A stretch of DNA of 50,000 bases from Oryzomonas sagensis (GTDB lineage: Bacteria > Desulfobacterota > Desulfuromonadia > Geobacterales > Pseudopelobacteraceae). Shown here in pieces: positions 16,597 to 24,568 of the stretch. Under the pieces are notes generated by a model. The model saw nothing but the letters and a program-made list of their open reading frames with translations. It was not told the origin of the DNA and did no database searches. How positions within the stretch are numbered: position 1 is the stretch's first letter; each line of letters begins with the position of its first letter. The translations under genes and the position numbers were made by a program. Where the stretch lies: assembly GCF_008802355.1 (NCBI RefSeq), contig NZ_VZRA01000001.1, forward strand, positions 1-50,000. The letters are read 5' to 3'.

Positions 16597-17526
16597 ATGA
16601 AAATACACAACCTTCTCATCCATCTTCACAACAACGTAGACGCCTTTTCCCTCAAACCGCGTCATCTCGACCTGATCCGCGGGATGCTTCCCGCCACCCG
16701 TATTACCGTCGCCGAAGGGAATAGTGATTTCCTTGACCGGCTTCCGGCAGCCGATTGCGCATTGACCTGGGTGTTCAAGCCCGATTGGTACGAAGGCGCT
16801 CCACGGCTGAAGGCCCTTTTTACGCCCGCCGCCGGGCATGATTGGGTGGCTGCAGACCCGACCGGCCGGGTGAAGACCTTCTACGGCAGCTTCCACGGCC
16901 GCATCATGCGTGAAAGCCTCCTCGCCATGATGCTCCACTTCAACCGGCGTGTGGGGAAATCGCTGTCCGACCAGCAGGGCAGGATCTGGGACCGCCCCGG
17001 CTACAGCGACTGCGTAGCGCTCTTCAGCCAAAGGGTGCTGATCGTCGGGTTTGGATCGCTGGGCCGGTCCATTGCCGAACTGCTGGCGGCCTTTGGGGCA
17101 CGCATTACCGCGGTCAAGCGTGATACGAGGGGGTTCGCGGGCGCCCCGCACGTTGACAAGGTAATCCCCTTCGGCAGCCTGGAAGAGGAACTTCCCTCTG
17201 CCGATCACGTGGTCCTGGTTTTGCCCGGTGGGGCGGCAACCGACGGCATCTTTACCCCGCGGCATTTCACTGCCATGAAGCCGGGGGCCTACCTGTACAA
17301 TTTGGGACGCGGCAACTGCTACCGGGAGGAAGATCTTCTCAGCGCCCTCAAAACGGGCCGACTCGCCGGCGCCGGACTGGATGTCTTCGCCGAGGAGCCG
17401 CTACCCCCGGCCTCGGCGCTCTGGGATCAGCCCAATGTGGTGATCACGCCCCATTCCAGCGCCATCAGCCGGGAGTATCTCGATCTTTTCATCCATGAGT
17501 GGGTAGGGATTTTACGGGAGTTGTGA
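16597..17526 (+). CDS. D-isomer-specific 2-hydroxyacid dehydrogenase family protein
   Basis: This 309-residue protein has the NAD-binding Rossmann motif VLIVGFGSLGRSIAELL (about residues 147-163). It has the catalytic triad typical of the family: Arg in YNLGRGNCYREEDLL, Glu in GLDVFAEEPLP and His in ITPHSSA. These enzymes reduce 2-keto acids to D-2-hydroxy acids with NAD(P)H. The N-terminal substrate domain is short and divergent, so the substrate (glyoxylate, hydroxypyruvate, a branched keto acid or other) cannot be read. It is a single gene with its own promoter, followed by tRNA-Arg on the other strand. It is clearly distinct from serA at 19453-21078, lacking the ACT and intervening domains. 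Confidence 0.85.
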   Translation: MKIHNLLIHLHNNVDAFSLKPRHLDLIRGMLPATRITVAEGNSDFLDRLPAADCALTWVFKPDWYEGAPRLKALFTPAAGHDWVAADPTGRVKTFYGSFHGRIMRESLLAMMLHFNRRVGKSLSDQQGRIWDRPGYSDCVALFSQRVLIVGFGSLGRSIAELLAAFGARITAVKRDTRGFAGAPHVDKVIPFGSLEEELPSADHVVLVLPGGAATDGIFTPRHFTAMKPGAYLYNLGRGNCYREEDLLSALKTGRLAGAGLDVFAEEPLPPASALWDQPNVVITPHSSAISREYLDLFIHEWVGILREL

Positions 17527-17605
17527 GAGTGACAGCGCGGAACGGTTTACGGCAGAAAAAAGAGTCCGACAACCGCAAAAGCAGGTAATCGGATGCAATG
17601 ATGGT

Positions 17606-17682
17606 TGGTGCGCCCGGCAGGATTCGAACCTGCGGCCCACGGCTTAGAAGGCCGTTGCTCTATCCAACTGAGCTACGGGCGC
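17606..17682 (-). tRNA. tRNA-Arg (anticodon TCT)
   Basis: The minus strand folds as a 77-base cloverleaf. The acceptor stem is GCGCCCG/CGGGCGC, the D arm includes AGCTCAGTTGGATAGAGC, and the anticodon loop TTCTAAG carries TCT. The T arm contains GGTTCGAATCC, and the 3' CCA is encoded. It reads AGA codons. Confidence 0.95.
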
Positions 17683-17711
17683 ATACTCTGTTGACGAAGA
17701 GGAAGTTGTGA

Positions 17712-17740
17712 TATGTAGCACAAAACTCTGCCGACGGCAA
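17712..17740 (-). promoter_or_regulatory. Promoter of tRNA-Arg
   Basis: Minus-strand TTGCCG (17735-17740), a 17-base spacer and TACATA (17712-17717) end 30 bases upstream of the tRNA 5' end. Confidence 0.55.
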
Positions 17741-17773
17741 CCGTCAATCACGCGCCGGCAGGCAAGCGAAGAC

Positions 17774-17800
17774 GAAAAACGCCGGGGGGAGGCCCGGCGT
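17774..17800 (-). terminator. Rho-independent terminator of the ferritin-DUF1450 operon
   Basis: Minus-strand CGCCGGGCC-TCCC-CCCGGCG-type hairpin is followed by TTTTTCGTC, just past the stop codon at 17811. Confidence 0.85.
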
Positions 17801-17810
17801 CCAGTACCCA

Positions 17811-18041
17811 TTATTCCTCTGTCGGCTTCTCGCGAATCGCCGCAACGATCTTGTCGTACAGCCCATCCCCGTCACGGGCGGTGATTTTTTCCTTGTCCAC
17901 CGTGGCCATGGGCATCTCCCGGCAGGCAGAGCACTGTTTTACGCATTCCTTGATCTTGATGTTGAGATCGGGGAATTCCTCTTTCAGGCGGCGGTATACC
18001 TTGCCCTTGCCCTTGTTATGTTCGCAGAAACGGATCTTCAC
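17811..18041 (-). CDS. DUF1450 (YuzB-like) cysteine-motif small protein
   Basis: This 76-residue protein has Cys6 (IRFCEHN) and a C-x3-C-x2-C cluster (Cys33, Cys37, Cys40; KECVKQCSAC). The order and spacing match DUF1450 proteins such as Bacillus YuzB, which are predicted to have a thioredoxin-like fold. The start is inferred as the GTG at 18041, one base after the ferritin stop codon; the frame stays open upstream inside ferritin, but those residues do not resemble the family. The tight spacing indicates translational coupling to ferritin. The four cysteines could bind a [2Fe-2S] cluster or act in thiol redox chemistry, but this is not established. Confidence 0.78.
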   Translation of the reverse strand: MKIRFCEHNKGKGKVYRRLKEEFPDLNIKIKECVKQCSACREMPMATVDKEKITARDGDGLYDKIVAAIREKPTEE

Positions 18042-18042
18042 G

Positions 18043-18564
18043 CTACACCGCGAGGGGGGCGCCGACGGGCTGCACAAACACACGCTGCGCCATGTCGGCA
18101 TCGATCATCAGAATACCGTGACCATTGTCGCCGACCAGCTTGAGCTTGGCGATCAGATCCCGGTCGTTGTTCTCTTCCTCGACCTGTTCGGTCACAAACC
18201 ATTGCAGAAAGATCTGGGTGGCATGGTCCTTCGCCTGAACCGCCTGTTCGCTCAGGTCGTTGATACACTTGCTGATAAGCTCCTCATGGGTCAGGGTCCT
18301 CTGCATCATCTCCAACAGCGACGTGTAGGTATTCGGCACAGCCTTGCTGGACAGGAGTTCGATATTCATCCCCTGGTCAACGAGGTAGGTATAGAACTTC
18401 ATGAAATGGACCATCTCCTCGCGGTACTGTACCATGAACCAGTTGGCGGCGCCCTTCAACCCCATCTCGTTGGCGCAGGAGGACATGGAAAGATAGATAT
18501 GCGCGGAATAGAGCTCAAGGTTCATGTGTTTGTTGAGCGAGTCAGCCACTTTTTTGCTTATCAT
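18043..18564 (-). CDS. Ferritin (FtnA type, non-heme)
   Basis: This 173-residue four-helix protein has the ferroxidase-centre pattern of bacterial ferritins. It has a Glu in LNLELYSAHIYLSM, the YREEMVHFMKF helix and the WFVTEQVEEENNDRDLI helix carrying further carboxylates. It should assemble into a 24-mer shell that oxidises and stores iron. Bacterioferritin is unlikely because no heme-binding methionine pattern is obvious. The ATG at 18564 follows AGGAGG with a spacing of ten bases. It forms an operon with the DUF1450 gene. In an iron-respiring-type cell it would buffer Fe(II) taken up from the medium. Confidence 0.92.
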   Translation of the reverse strand: MISKKVADSLNKHMNLELYSAHIYLSMSSCANEMGLKGAANWFMVQYREEMVHFMKFYTYLVDQGMNIELLSSKAVPNTYTSLLEMMQRTLTHEELISKCINDLSEQAVQAKDHATQIFLQWFVTEQVEEENNDRDLIAKLKLVGDNGHGILMIDADMAQRVFVQPVGAPLAV

Positions 18565-18601
18565 GGGTGTCGTGCCTCCTGTCGGATATGTAGTGTGTCT
18601 A

Positions 18602-18629
18602 AGTATACCCCTGAATCAGACGATTGAAA
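18602..18629 (-). promoter_or_regulatory. Candidate ferritin promoter
   Basis: Minus-strand TTTCAA (18624-18629), a 16-base spacer and TATACT (18602-18607) lie upstream of the ferritin start. The -10 is good and the -35 weak. No clear Fur box is seen. Confidence 0.4.
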
Positions 18630-18662
18630 GCCCTTTCAGCGACGTCCGGGGGGCGTTCGGAT

Positions 18663-19439
18663 TCAGGCGGCCCGTCGGGAGAGCCTGAATACCATGAAAC
18701 TGCCCACGAGGAACATGGGCAGGCTCAAAAGCTGCCCCATGGAAAAGAAGTTGAAGAAGAAACCGATCTGGGCATCGGGTTGGCGGAAAAGTTCGACGAT
18801 AAACCGGAACAGGCCATAGCCGGCGCAGAAGGTCCAAGCCGGGATGCCGGTCACATCCGACCGCCGGGACATGATCCGCACGATGAAGAACAGGACCAGC
18901 CCCTCCAGAAAAGCCTCGTAGAGTTGCGAGGGGTGGCGCGGCAGTTCGCCCCCCCCGGGAAAGACCATCCCCCAGGGGACATCCGTCTGCCTGCCGTACA
19001 GCTCCCCGTTGATGAAGTTGCCGATCCTGCCGAGCCCCAGGCCGATGGGAGCGCACTGGGCCGCCATGTCGATCAGCGCCCAGAAGGAGATGTTCTTGCG
19101 CCGGGCAAACAGGACGAAGGAGAGGATGACCCCCAGAAAACCGCCGTGGAAGGACATGCCCCCCTTCCAGACCGCAAAGACCTGCAACGGATCGGCGAGG
19201 TAGACCTTCAGGTCGTAGAAGAGGATATAGCCGAGCCGTCCCCCCAACACCACCCCCATGGCGCCGTAAAAGACCAAGTCCGCCACGTCGTCCTTGGTCA
19301 GGGGGTACTGTTTGCGGCGCACCTCGGAGCGGAGGAGGAAATAGGTGGCGGCGAAGGCCAGAACGTACATCAGCCCGTACCAGCGAAACTGGAGCGGGCC
19401 GATGCTCAGGAAAACAGGATCGATATGGGGAAACTGCAT
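18663..19439 (-). CDS. lgt: Prolipoprotein diacylglyceryl transferase
   Basis: This 258-residue inner-membrane enzyme transfers diacylglycerol from phosphatidylglycerol to the lipobox cysteine of prolipoproteins. Seven hydrophobic helices are visible. The Lgt signature GRIGNFINGELYGRQTD (near residues 137-153) contains the essential Arg and Asn, and the RWYGLMY and SFHGGFLG motifs supply the conserved Tyr and His. Length fits the family. It begins 13 bases after the serA stop codon on the same strand, so serA-lgt is probably one transcript. Confidence 0.95.
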   Translation of the reverse strand: MQFPHIDPVFLSIGPLQFRWYGLMYVLAFAATYFLLRSEVRRKQYPLTKDDVADLVFYGAMGVVLGGRLGYILFYDLKVYLADPLQVFAVWKGGMSFHGGFLGVILSFVLFARRKNISFWALIDMAAQCAPIGLGLGRIGNFINGELYGRQTDVPWGMVFPGGGELPRHPSQLYEAFLEGLVLFFIVRIMSRRSDVTGIPAWTFCAGYGLFRFIVELFRQPDAQIGFFFNFFSMGQLLSLPMFLVGSFMVFRLSRRAA

Positions 19440-19452
19440 GGGGCCGGGAGCC

Positions 19453-21078
19453 TCAGGCGCCGCAGCCGCAACTGCGGGTGCAGGCTCCGACGCGCATGCT
19501 CAACGCCCTGATGTAGGAGGCGTCGGCGGCGGCCTTTATCTCCTGGAGGACGTTCTCGGGCACGGCCGTGTCGAGGGAAAGCAACACCATGGCCTCGCCC
19601 TTCTTTTCGTGCCGCCCCAGGTTCATGGAACCGATATTGATGTTGTACTGCCCCAGGATGGTGCCGACCTTGCCGATTATGCCGGGGCGGTCGTTGTAGT
19701 TCAGGAGCAGCATGTGCTCTTCCGGGCTAAAGTCCATGGAATAGTCGCGCAGCCGCACGATGCGGGGAACCCCTTCGAAGAGCGTGCCCGAAACCAGCCG
19801 GCGCTTGCCCTCCCCTTCGATGATCAGGGTGACGACATTGGAAAAGGCGCCGCCCTGGGTCGTCTTGGACTCTTCCACCACGATGCCCATCTGATCGGCG
19901 ATCAGCGAGGCATTGACCATGTTCACGTCCTGGTCCACCACACGGTTCAACAGGGCGGTCAGGCCGCAGACGGTCAGGGGCGAACAGTCGTAATGGGCGA
20001 TATTGCCGGCAAAGCCGAAACTGACCTTTTCCAGATTGGTGTCCACCAGCTGGATACCGAAGTCGCACATGACGCTCATCAGGTTGAGGAACGGCCGCAT
20101 CTGGTCCATGAGGGCAAGGTCGAAGCGGGGGATATTGACGGCGTTTTCCATCGGCTTGTCGTCCAGGTAGTTGATGATCTCGCGGGAGACGTCGATGGCC
20201 ACATTGATCTGGGCTTCAAAGGTGTTGGCACCCAGGTGCGGGGTTACCACCAGTTTTTTGTTGGCGATCAGTTGTTTGAGCGTCTCCGATGAGGGCGGTT
20301 CCTGGCTCCAGACGTCGACGGCGCCGCCGAGCACCTTGCCGGAGACGAGATTGTCCAGCAGTGCCTGCTCGTTGATGATGCCGCCCCGCGCCACGTTGAG
20401 GATGATGACGCCGCTCTTCATCAGCCCGAATTCGCGGGGGCCGACCATGTTGCGGGTTTCGTCGGTCAGGGGGGTGTGAACCGTGATGATATCGCAATTC
20501 TTATAGATCTCATCGTGGGATACCAGCTTGACCCCCAGGTCGTTGGCGCGCTTGACCGAAACATACGGGTCGCAGGCCAACACCTCGCATTCAAACGCTT
20601 TGAGCCGTGCCGCCACCCGGCCTCCCACCTTGCCGAGGCCGATCACGCCGGCGACCCTGCCCTTCAACTCGTGGCCGGTAAAGGGAGCCCGCTTCCATTC
20701 CCCCGCTTTCAGGCTGGCGTTGGCAATGGTGACGTTGCGGCAGAAGGAGAGCAAAAGCGCCAGGGTATGCTCTGCGGCGCTGTTGGTGTTGCCGAATGGC
20801 GCGTTCACCACGATGACACCCTTGGAGCTGGCGTAGTCCACATCCACGTTGTCGATGCCGACCCCGGCCCGGGCAACGATCTTCAGCTTGGTGGCCGCGT
20901 CCAGCAGGGCTTTGTCAACGGTAGTGCCGCTGCGGGTGATGATTGCTTCATAGTCGCCGATGACCGCCAGCAGTTCATCTTTCTTCAACCCCAGCTTCAC
21001 ATCCAGTTGGATGCGCGCATCCTGGGTCAACAGGGCAAGACCTTCCGCAGATACTTCATCAGTTACGATAATCTTCAT
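19453..21078 (-). CDS. serA: D-3-phosphoglycerate dehydrogenase
   Basis: This 541-residue enzyme catalyses the first step of serine synthesis, 3-phosphoglycerate to 3-phosphohydroxypyruvate with NAD. Motifs are VIGLGKVGGRVAARLKAF (NAD binding), NVARGGIINEQAL (Arg), VDVWSQEPP (Glu) and VTPHLGANT (His). An intervening domain follows, and the C-terminal ACT domain (LNYNDRPGIIGKVGTILGQYNINIGSMNLGR) gives serine feedback, so this is the long type-I form. Oddly, the chain ends in the cysteine-rich tail ACTRSCGCGA. ATG 21078 has GGGGAG just upstream, and a strong promoter lies at 21112-21140. Confidence 0.95.
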   Translation of the reverse strand: MKIIVTDEVSAEGLALLTQDARIQLDVKLGLKKDELLAVIGDYEAIITRSGTTVDKALLDAATKLKIVARAGVGIDNVDVDYASSKGVIVVNAPFGNTNSAAEHTLALLLSFCRNVTIANASLKAGEWKRAPFTGHELKGRVAGVIGLGKVGGRVAARLKAFECEVLACDPYVSVKRANDLGVKLVSHDEIYKNCDIITVHTPLTDETRNMVGPREFGLMKSGVIILNVARGGIINEQALLDNLVSGKVLGGAVDVWSQEPPSSETLKQLIANKKLVVTPHLGANTFEAQINVAIDVSREIINYLDDKPMENAVNIPRFDLALMDQMRPFLNLMSVMCDFGIQLVDTNLEKVSFGFAGNIAHYDCSPLTVCGLTALLNRVVDQDVNMVNASLIADQMGIVVEESKTTQGGAFSNVVTLIIEGEGKRRLVSGTLFEGVPRIVRLRDYSMDFSPEEHMLLLNYNDRPGIIGKVGTILGQYNINIGSMNLGRHEKKGEAMVLLSLDTAVPENVLQEIKAAADASYIRALSMRVGACTRSCGCGA

Positions 21079-21111
21079 TGCAACTCCCCAGTATCAATAA
21101 TTTGTGGCTTC

Positions 21112-21140
21112 ATAGTAGCCTTGCCGGACAAAAATTGCAA
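21112..21140 (-). promoter_or_regulatory. serA promoter
   Basis: Minus-strand TTGCAA (21135-21140), a 17-base spacer and TACTAT (21112-21117) end 33 bases before the serA ATG. Confidence 0.65.
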
Positions 21141-21170
21141 GAGTCCGAAGGGTATACGGGGCTGGTTGTG

Positions 21171-21199
21171 TTGATTTTGGGATGCAAGTGGTCTATGGT
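21171..21199 (+). promoter_or_regulatory. Promoter of the trmL-truD operon
   Basis: TTGATT (21171-21176), a 17-base spacer and TATGGT (21194-21199) lie upstream of the GTG start at 21233. A promoter here argues against an ATG at 21182 as the start of trmL. Confidence 0.5.
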
Positions 21200-21232
21200 T
21201 TAAATTTTCACTACAGAGTCGAGGAAGAGTCC

Positions 21233-21727
21233 GTGCCCCCAAACATACCATTCAACATCGTGCTGGTCGAACCGGAGATCCCTCCCAACACCGGCAATAT
21301 CGCCCGCCTCTGCGCCGCCACCGGCAGTGTCCTGCACCTGGTGGGGCAACTCGGGTTTTCCATCGACGACAAGCACCTGAAACGGGCCGGGCTCGATTAC
21401 TGGGAATATGTGACCATGCGTCGCTGGGACACTCTGGAAGAGCTCCAGTCAAGCGCGCCCCAGGGCCGTTTTTTCTATCTCAGCACCAAGGTCGCCCGCA
21501 GCTACCTGGAGGCCGCCTTCCAGCCGGGGGATTTTCTGGTCTTCGGCCGCGAGACCAGGGGCTTGCCGGAAGAGTTGCTCAAGGCCAATCCGGACACCTG
21601 CATCACGATCCCCATGCCGGCCGGCGCCGTACGGAGCCTGAACCTGTCCACATCGGCGGGGATCGTCCTGTACGAAGCCCTGCGCCAGTCGGGCCAGCTC
21701 GACCACACCGAACCGGAGGCGCCATGA
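21233..21727 (+). CDS. trmL: tRNA (cytidine/uridine-34 2'-O)-methyltransferase TrmL
   Basis: This 164-residue SPOUT enzyme methylates the wobble ribose of certain tRNA-Leu species using S-adenosylmethionine. The knotted-fold motifs are visible: NIVLVEPEIPPNTGNIARLC at the start, FLVFGRETRGLPEELL in the middle and IPMPAGAVRSLNLSTSAGIVLYEAL at the end. The GTG at 21233 follows GAGGAAG; the frame is open to an ATG at 21182, but those 17 residues are not family-like. Its stop overlaps the truD ATG by four bases (ATGA), so the genes are coupled. A tRNA-Leu gene, a possible substrate, is found at 40779. Confidence 0.9.
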   Translation: MPPNIPFNIVLVEPEIPPNTGNIARLCAATGSVLHLVGQLGFSIDDKHLKRAGLDYWEYVTMRRWDTLEELQSSAPQGRFFYLSTKVARSYLEAAFQPGDFLVFGRETRGLPEELLKANPDTCITIPMPAGAVRSLNLSTSAGIVLYEALRQSGQLDHTEPEAP

Positions 21728-22929
21728 TCCCCACGCGTCCCTACCTGACCGCTTCCCTCCCCGGCATCGGCGGCACGATCAAGGAATCCTGCGACGACTT
21801 TCTGGTGGAGGAGATTCCGGCCTATCAGCCCTGCGGCTCCGGCGACCACGCCTACCTGATCGTGGAAAAGCGCGGCATCACCACCCTGGAGGCCATCCGC
21901 CGCATCGCCCGGCATCTCAACGTCGCGGAACGCGCCATAGGCTACGCCGGGATGAAGGATGCCGCCGGCGTCACCCGGCAGACCATCTCCGTGGAGCACG
22001 TCAAGCCGGAAGCGGCGGAAGGGGTGGAACTGGATGGCCTGAAGATCGTCTCCGCCACCCGCCACACCAACAAACTCAAACTGGGTCACCTCAAGGGAAA
22101 CCGTTTCCGTATCGTTGTCCGAGACATTGGGGCGCATGCCGGGGAGGTCGTCCCTGCGATTCTGGAGATCCTGCAACAACGGGGTGTGCCCAACTATTTC
22201 GGCTACCAGCGCTACGGCAGCCAGGGAAATTCCCACCTGATCGGCGCCGCCATGCTGCGCCACGACTGGCAGGGTGCGACGGACCGGCTCATGGGCGAAC
22301 CTGAGGCGGTGCGCGACGAGCAGTGGCGAGCCGGGATCGAGGCCTATCGACGGGGCGATCTGGCCGGAGCGTTGGAGCTGTTTCCCCGCCACTGTCGGAG
22401 CGAGCGGGAGGTGCTGCAACGGCTTGCCGCCCGGCCGGACGGGTTCGAGCGGGCCTTTGCCGTCATCCACCCCCGCCTGAAAAAGCTCTACCTCTCGGCC
22501 CTGCAATCCTGGCTCTTCGATCAGGTGGTGGAACACCGCATCCAGCAGATCGACGCCCTGCTGCCGGGAGACCTGGCATGGAAGCACATAAACGGCGCCT
22601 GCTTTCTGGTGGAGGATGCGGATACTGAGGCGGAACGGGCCCGCACCTTTGAGATATCCGCCACCGGGCCGATCTTCGGCTGCAAGATGAAACAGCCTGC
22701 GGGAAAACCGCTTGAAATCGAACAGCAGATTCTCGACAATGAACAGATACGGCCGGCTGATTTCGACATGGGGGGCGGCTTGAGAATGGAAGGGGAGCGG
22801 CGGCCGCTGCGGATACCGCTGGAAGCCCCCTCTTTTCGGATCGAAGGCGATAGACTGGAACTGGAGTTCAGCCTGGTCAAGGGAAGCTACGCCACCTCCC
22901 TGCTGCGGGAGATCACCAAGAACTTCTGA
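21724..22929 (+). CDS. truD: tRNA pseudouridine(13) synthase TruD
   Basis: This 401-residue enzyme makes pseudouridine 13 in tRNA-Glu. The family signature GYAGMKDAAGVTRQTISVE contains the catalytic Asp (residue about 79), and the PNYFGYQRYGSQGNSHLIG motif marks the TRUD insertion region. FLVEEIPAYQPCGSGDHAYLIVEKRG is the usual N-terminal strand. Length is slightly above E. coli TruD (349), as in many other phyla. It overlaps trmL by four bases. A palindromic repeat at 22933-23055 follows its stop. Confidence 0.93.
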   Translation: MIPTRPYLTASLPGIGGTIKESCDDFLVEEIPAYQPCGSGDHAYLIVEKRGITTLEAIRRIARHLNVAERAIGYAGMKDAAGVTRQTISVEHVKPEAAEGVELDGLKIVSATRHTNKLKLGHLKGNRFRIVVRDIGAHAGEVVPAILEILQQRGVPNYFGYQRYGSQGNSHLIGAAMLRHDWQGATDRLMGEPEAVRDEQWRAGIEAYRRGDLAGALELFPRHCRSEREVLQRLAARPDGFERAFAVIHPRLKKLYLSALQSWLFDQVVEHRIQQIDALLPGDLAWKHINGACFLVEDADTEAERARTFEISATGPIFGCKMKQPAGKPLEIEQQILDNEQIRPADFDMGGGLRMEGERRPLRIPLEAPSFRIEGDRLELEFSLVKGSYATSLLREITKNF

Positions 22930-22932
22930 TAG

Positions 22933-23055
22933 CAGGTTGTTGAAAAACAGTCATCAGGCCTTCGTCCTCGAAAGCCGCCTTGTGCGGCGTAGCGCTGCTA
23001 CGCCTCCGCGAGGCTTTTTGCGGGTGCGACGATCTGACTTTTTTTGAACAACCTG
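22933..23055. repeat. Palindromic intergenic repeat, intact copy
   Basis: A 123-base element is bounded by imperfect terminal inverted repeats, CAGGTTGTTGAAAAACAGTC at one end and the inverse of CAGGTTGTTCAAAAAAAGTC at the other. It has an internal palindrome GTAGC-GCT-GCTAC. A second copy, reversed and disrupted, lies at 32889-33090. It is non-coding and could fold into a long hairpin between truD and the TatD gene. Confidence 0.8.
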
Positions 23056-23083
23056 AGTTTTGCAACAAAAAGGAACTTGATAG

Positions 23084-24463
23084 ATGAATAACAACATCCT
23101 GATCGACTCCCACGCCCACATCTACTACCGCGACTATGCCGGCGACTTCGATGCCATGCTGAAACGCGCCGAGGATGCCGGGGTGGGTGCCATGCTGGTG
23201 GTCGGCACCGACATAGAATCAAGCCGCGAGTCGGTCGAACTGGCAGAGAAGTATCCCCATATGTACGCGGCGGTCGGGGTCCATCCCCAGGATGCCGGCC
23301 GGGTGACGGAACAGTGCTACGACGTTATCCGGGACCTGGCCCGGTCCAGCGCAAAGGTGGTGGCCATCGGAGAGATCGGCCTGGACTTTTACCGTGACTA
23401 TTGCCCCCGCGACGAGCAGGAGGCGGTGTTCCGCCGTTTCTTGCGCATGGCACACGAACTGGAGCTGCCGGTCGTCATCCACGACCGTGACGCCCATGAG
23501 CTCATGCTGACGATCCTGCGGGAGGAGCGGGTACACAAGGGGGTGTTGCACTGTTTCTCCGGCGATGCCGCCATGGCCGCCCAAGCCATCGACATGGGAT
23601 TATACATCTCCATCACAGGCACGGTCACCTACCCGTCCAACGAGGCGTTGCGCGCTGTGCTGCGTGGCGTCAGCATCGATCGCCTGCTGGTGGAGACGGA
23701 CTGCCCGTACCTGACGCCGGTTCCCCACCGCGGAAAACGCAACGAGCCGGCCTATGTGCGCCTGACGGCGGAGAAGGTGGCCGAGACCAAGGGGTTGTCC
23801 CTGGATGATGTGGCCCGGATCACCACCAAGAACTGCCGCGACCTGTTCGGCATCCGCCTGTGGGACCAGTCCACCAAGATCGCCTACATGATCCGCAACT
23901 CCCTCTACCTGAACATCACCAACCGCTGTTCGAACCGGTGCAGCTTCTGCGCGAAGTTCGACGACTTCACCGTCAAGGGACACAACCTGCTTCTGGACGG
24001 GGAGCCTTCCTTCGAAGAGATCATGGCGGCTGTCGGCCAACCGGAAGGAATCGATGAAGTGGTCTTCTGCGGCTACGGCGAGTCGCTGATCCGCCTGGAC
24101 CTGGTCAAACGGGTGGCGGCGGAACTCAAAGGGCGCGGCTACCGCATCCGCATCAACACCGACGGCCAGGCCAACCTGGTTCACCAGCGCAACATCCTGC
24201 CCGAACTGGCCGGACTGGTGGACAGCATCTCCGTCAGCCTGAACGCCCCGGACAGCGCCACCTACGGCAGGCTCTGCAACACCCCCTTCGGCGACGCCGG
24301 GTTCGAGGGGGTATGCGATTTCATCCGCATGGCGCGGGAGCATATCCCCCAGGTCGTGGCCAGCGCCGTAACCGTGCCGGGGGTCGATATCGACGCCTGC
24401 CGCAGGCTGGCCGAATCTCTGGGTGTGGAGTTTCGCGTGCGGGAATATAGCGAGGTGGGGTGA
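23084..24463 (+). CDS. Fusion of TatD-family metal-dependent hydrolase and TatD-associated radical SAM protein
   Basis: Residues 1-258 are a complete TatD DNase-type hydrolase: DSHAHIYYRDY metal site, GVHPQDA, GEIGLDFYRD, VIHDRDA, VLHCFSGD and LLVETDCPYLTP. Residues about 265-459 form a radical SAM domain, with the cluster motif C-x3-C-x2-C (NRCSNRCSFCAKF), then VVFCGYGESLIRLD and RINTDGQANL. Such radical SAM proteins are known as separate TatD neighbours; here they are one chain. TatD proteins act as metal-dependent nucleases or deacylases. The radical SAM substrate is unknown. The ATG at 23084 has AAGGAAC upstream. Context after trmL and truD hints at, but does not prove, a role in nucleic acid metabolism. 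Confidence 0.9.
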   Translation: MNNNILIDSHAHIYYRDYAGDFDAMLKRAEDAGVGAMLVVGTDIESSRESVELAEKYPHMYAAVGVHPQDAGRVTEQCYDVIRDLARSSAKVVAIGEIGLDFYRDYCPRDEQEAVFRRFLRMAHELELPVVIHDRDAHELMLTILREERVHKGVLHCFSGDAAMAAQAIDMGLYISITGTVTYPSNEALRAVLRGVSIDRLLVETDCPYLTPVPHRGKRNEPAYVRLTAEKVAETKGLSLDDVARITTKNCRDLFGIRLWDQSTKIAYMIRNSLYLNITNRCSNRCSFCAKFDDFTVKGHNLLLDGEPSFEEIMAAVGQPEGIDEVVFCGYGESLIRLDLVKRVAAELKGRGYRIRINTDGQANLVHQRNILPELAGLVDSISVSLNAPDSATYGRLCNTPFGDAGFEGVCDFIRMAREHIPQVVASAVTVPGVDIDACRRLAESLGVEFRVREYSEVG

Positions 24464-24468
24464 AGTGG

Positions 24469-24489
24469 ACGGTGAACGGGGTTCACCGT
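24469..24489 (+). terminator. Hairpin after the TatD-radical SAM gene
   Basis: ACGGTGAAC-GGG-GTTCACCGT is a perfect 9-base stem with a 3-base loop, six bases past the stop codon. No T-tract follows, so it may be a weak terminator or an mRNA-stabilising hairpin. It also marks the edge of the A+T-rich insert. Confidence 0.55.
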
Positions 24490-24568
24490 TCTACCGACCT
24501 TGTTGGGCATTCCGGTGGCAACTTAGTGCATTAACTTAACAACTTGGAAGCCTGACCCCGGCGCCCGT

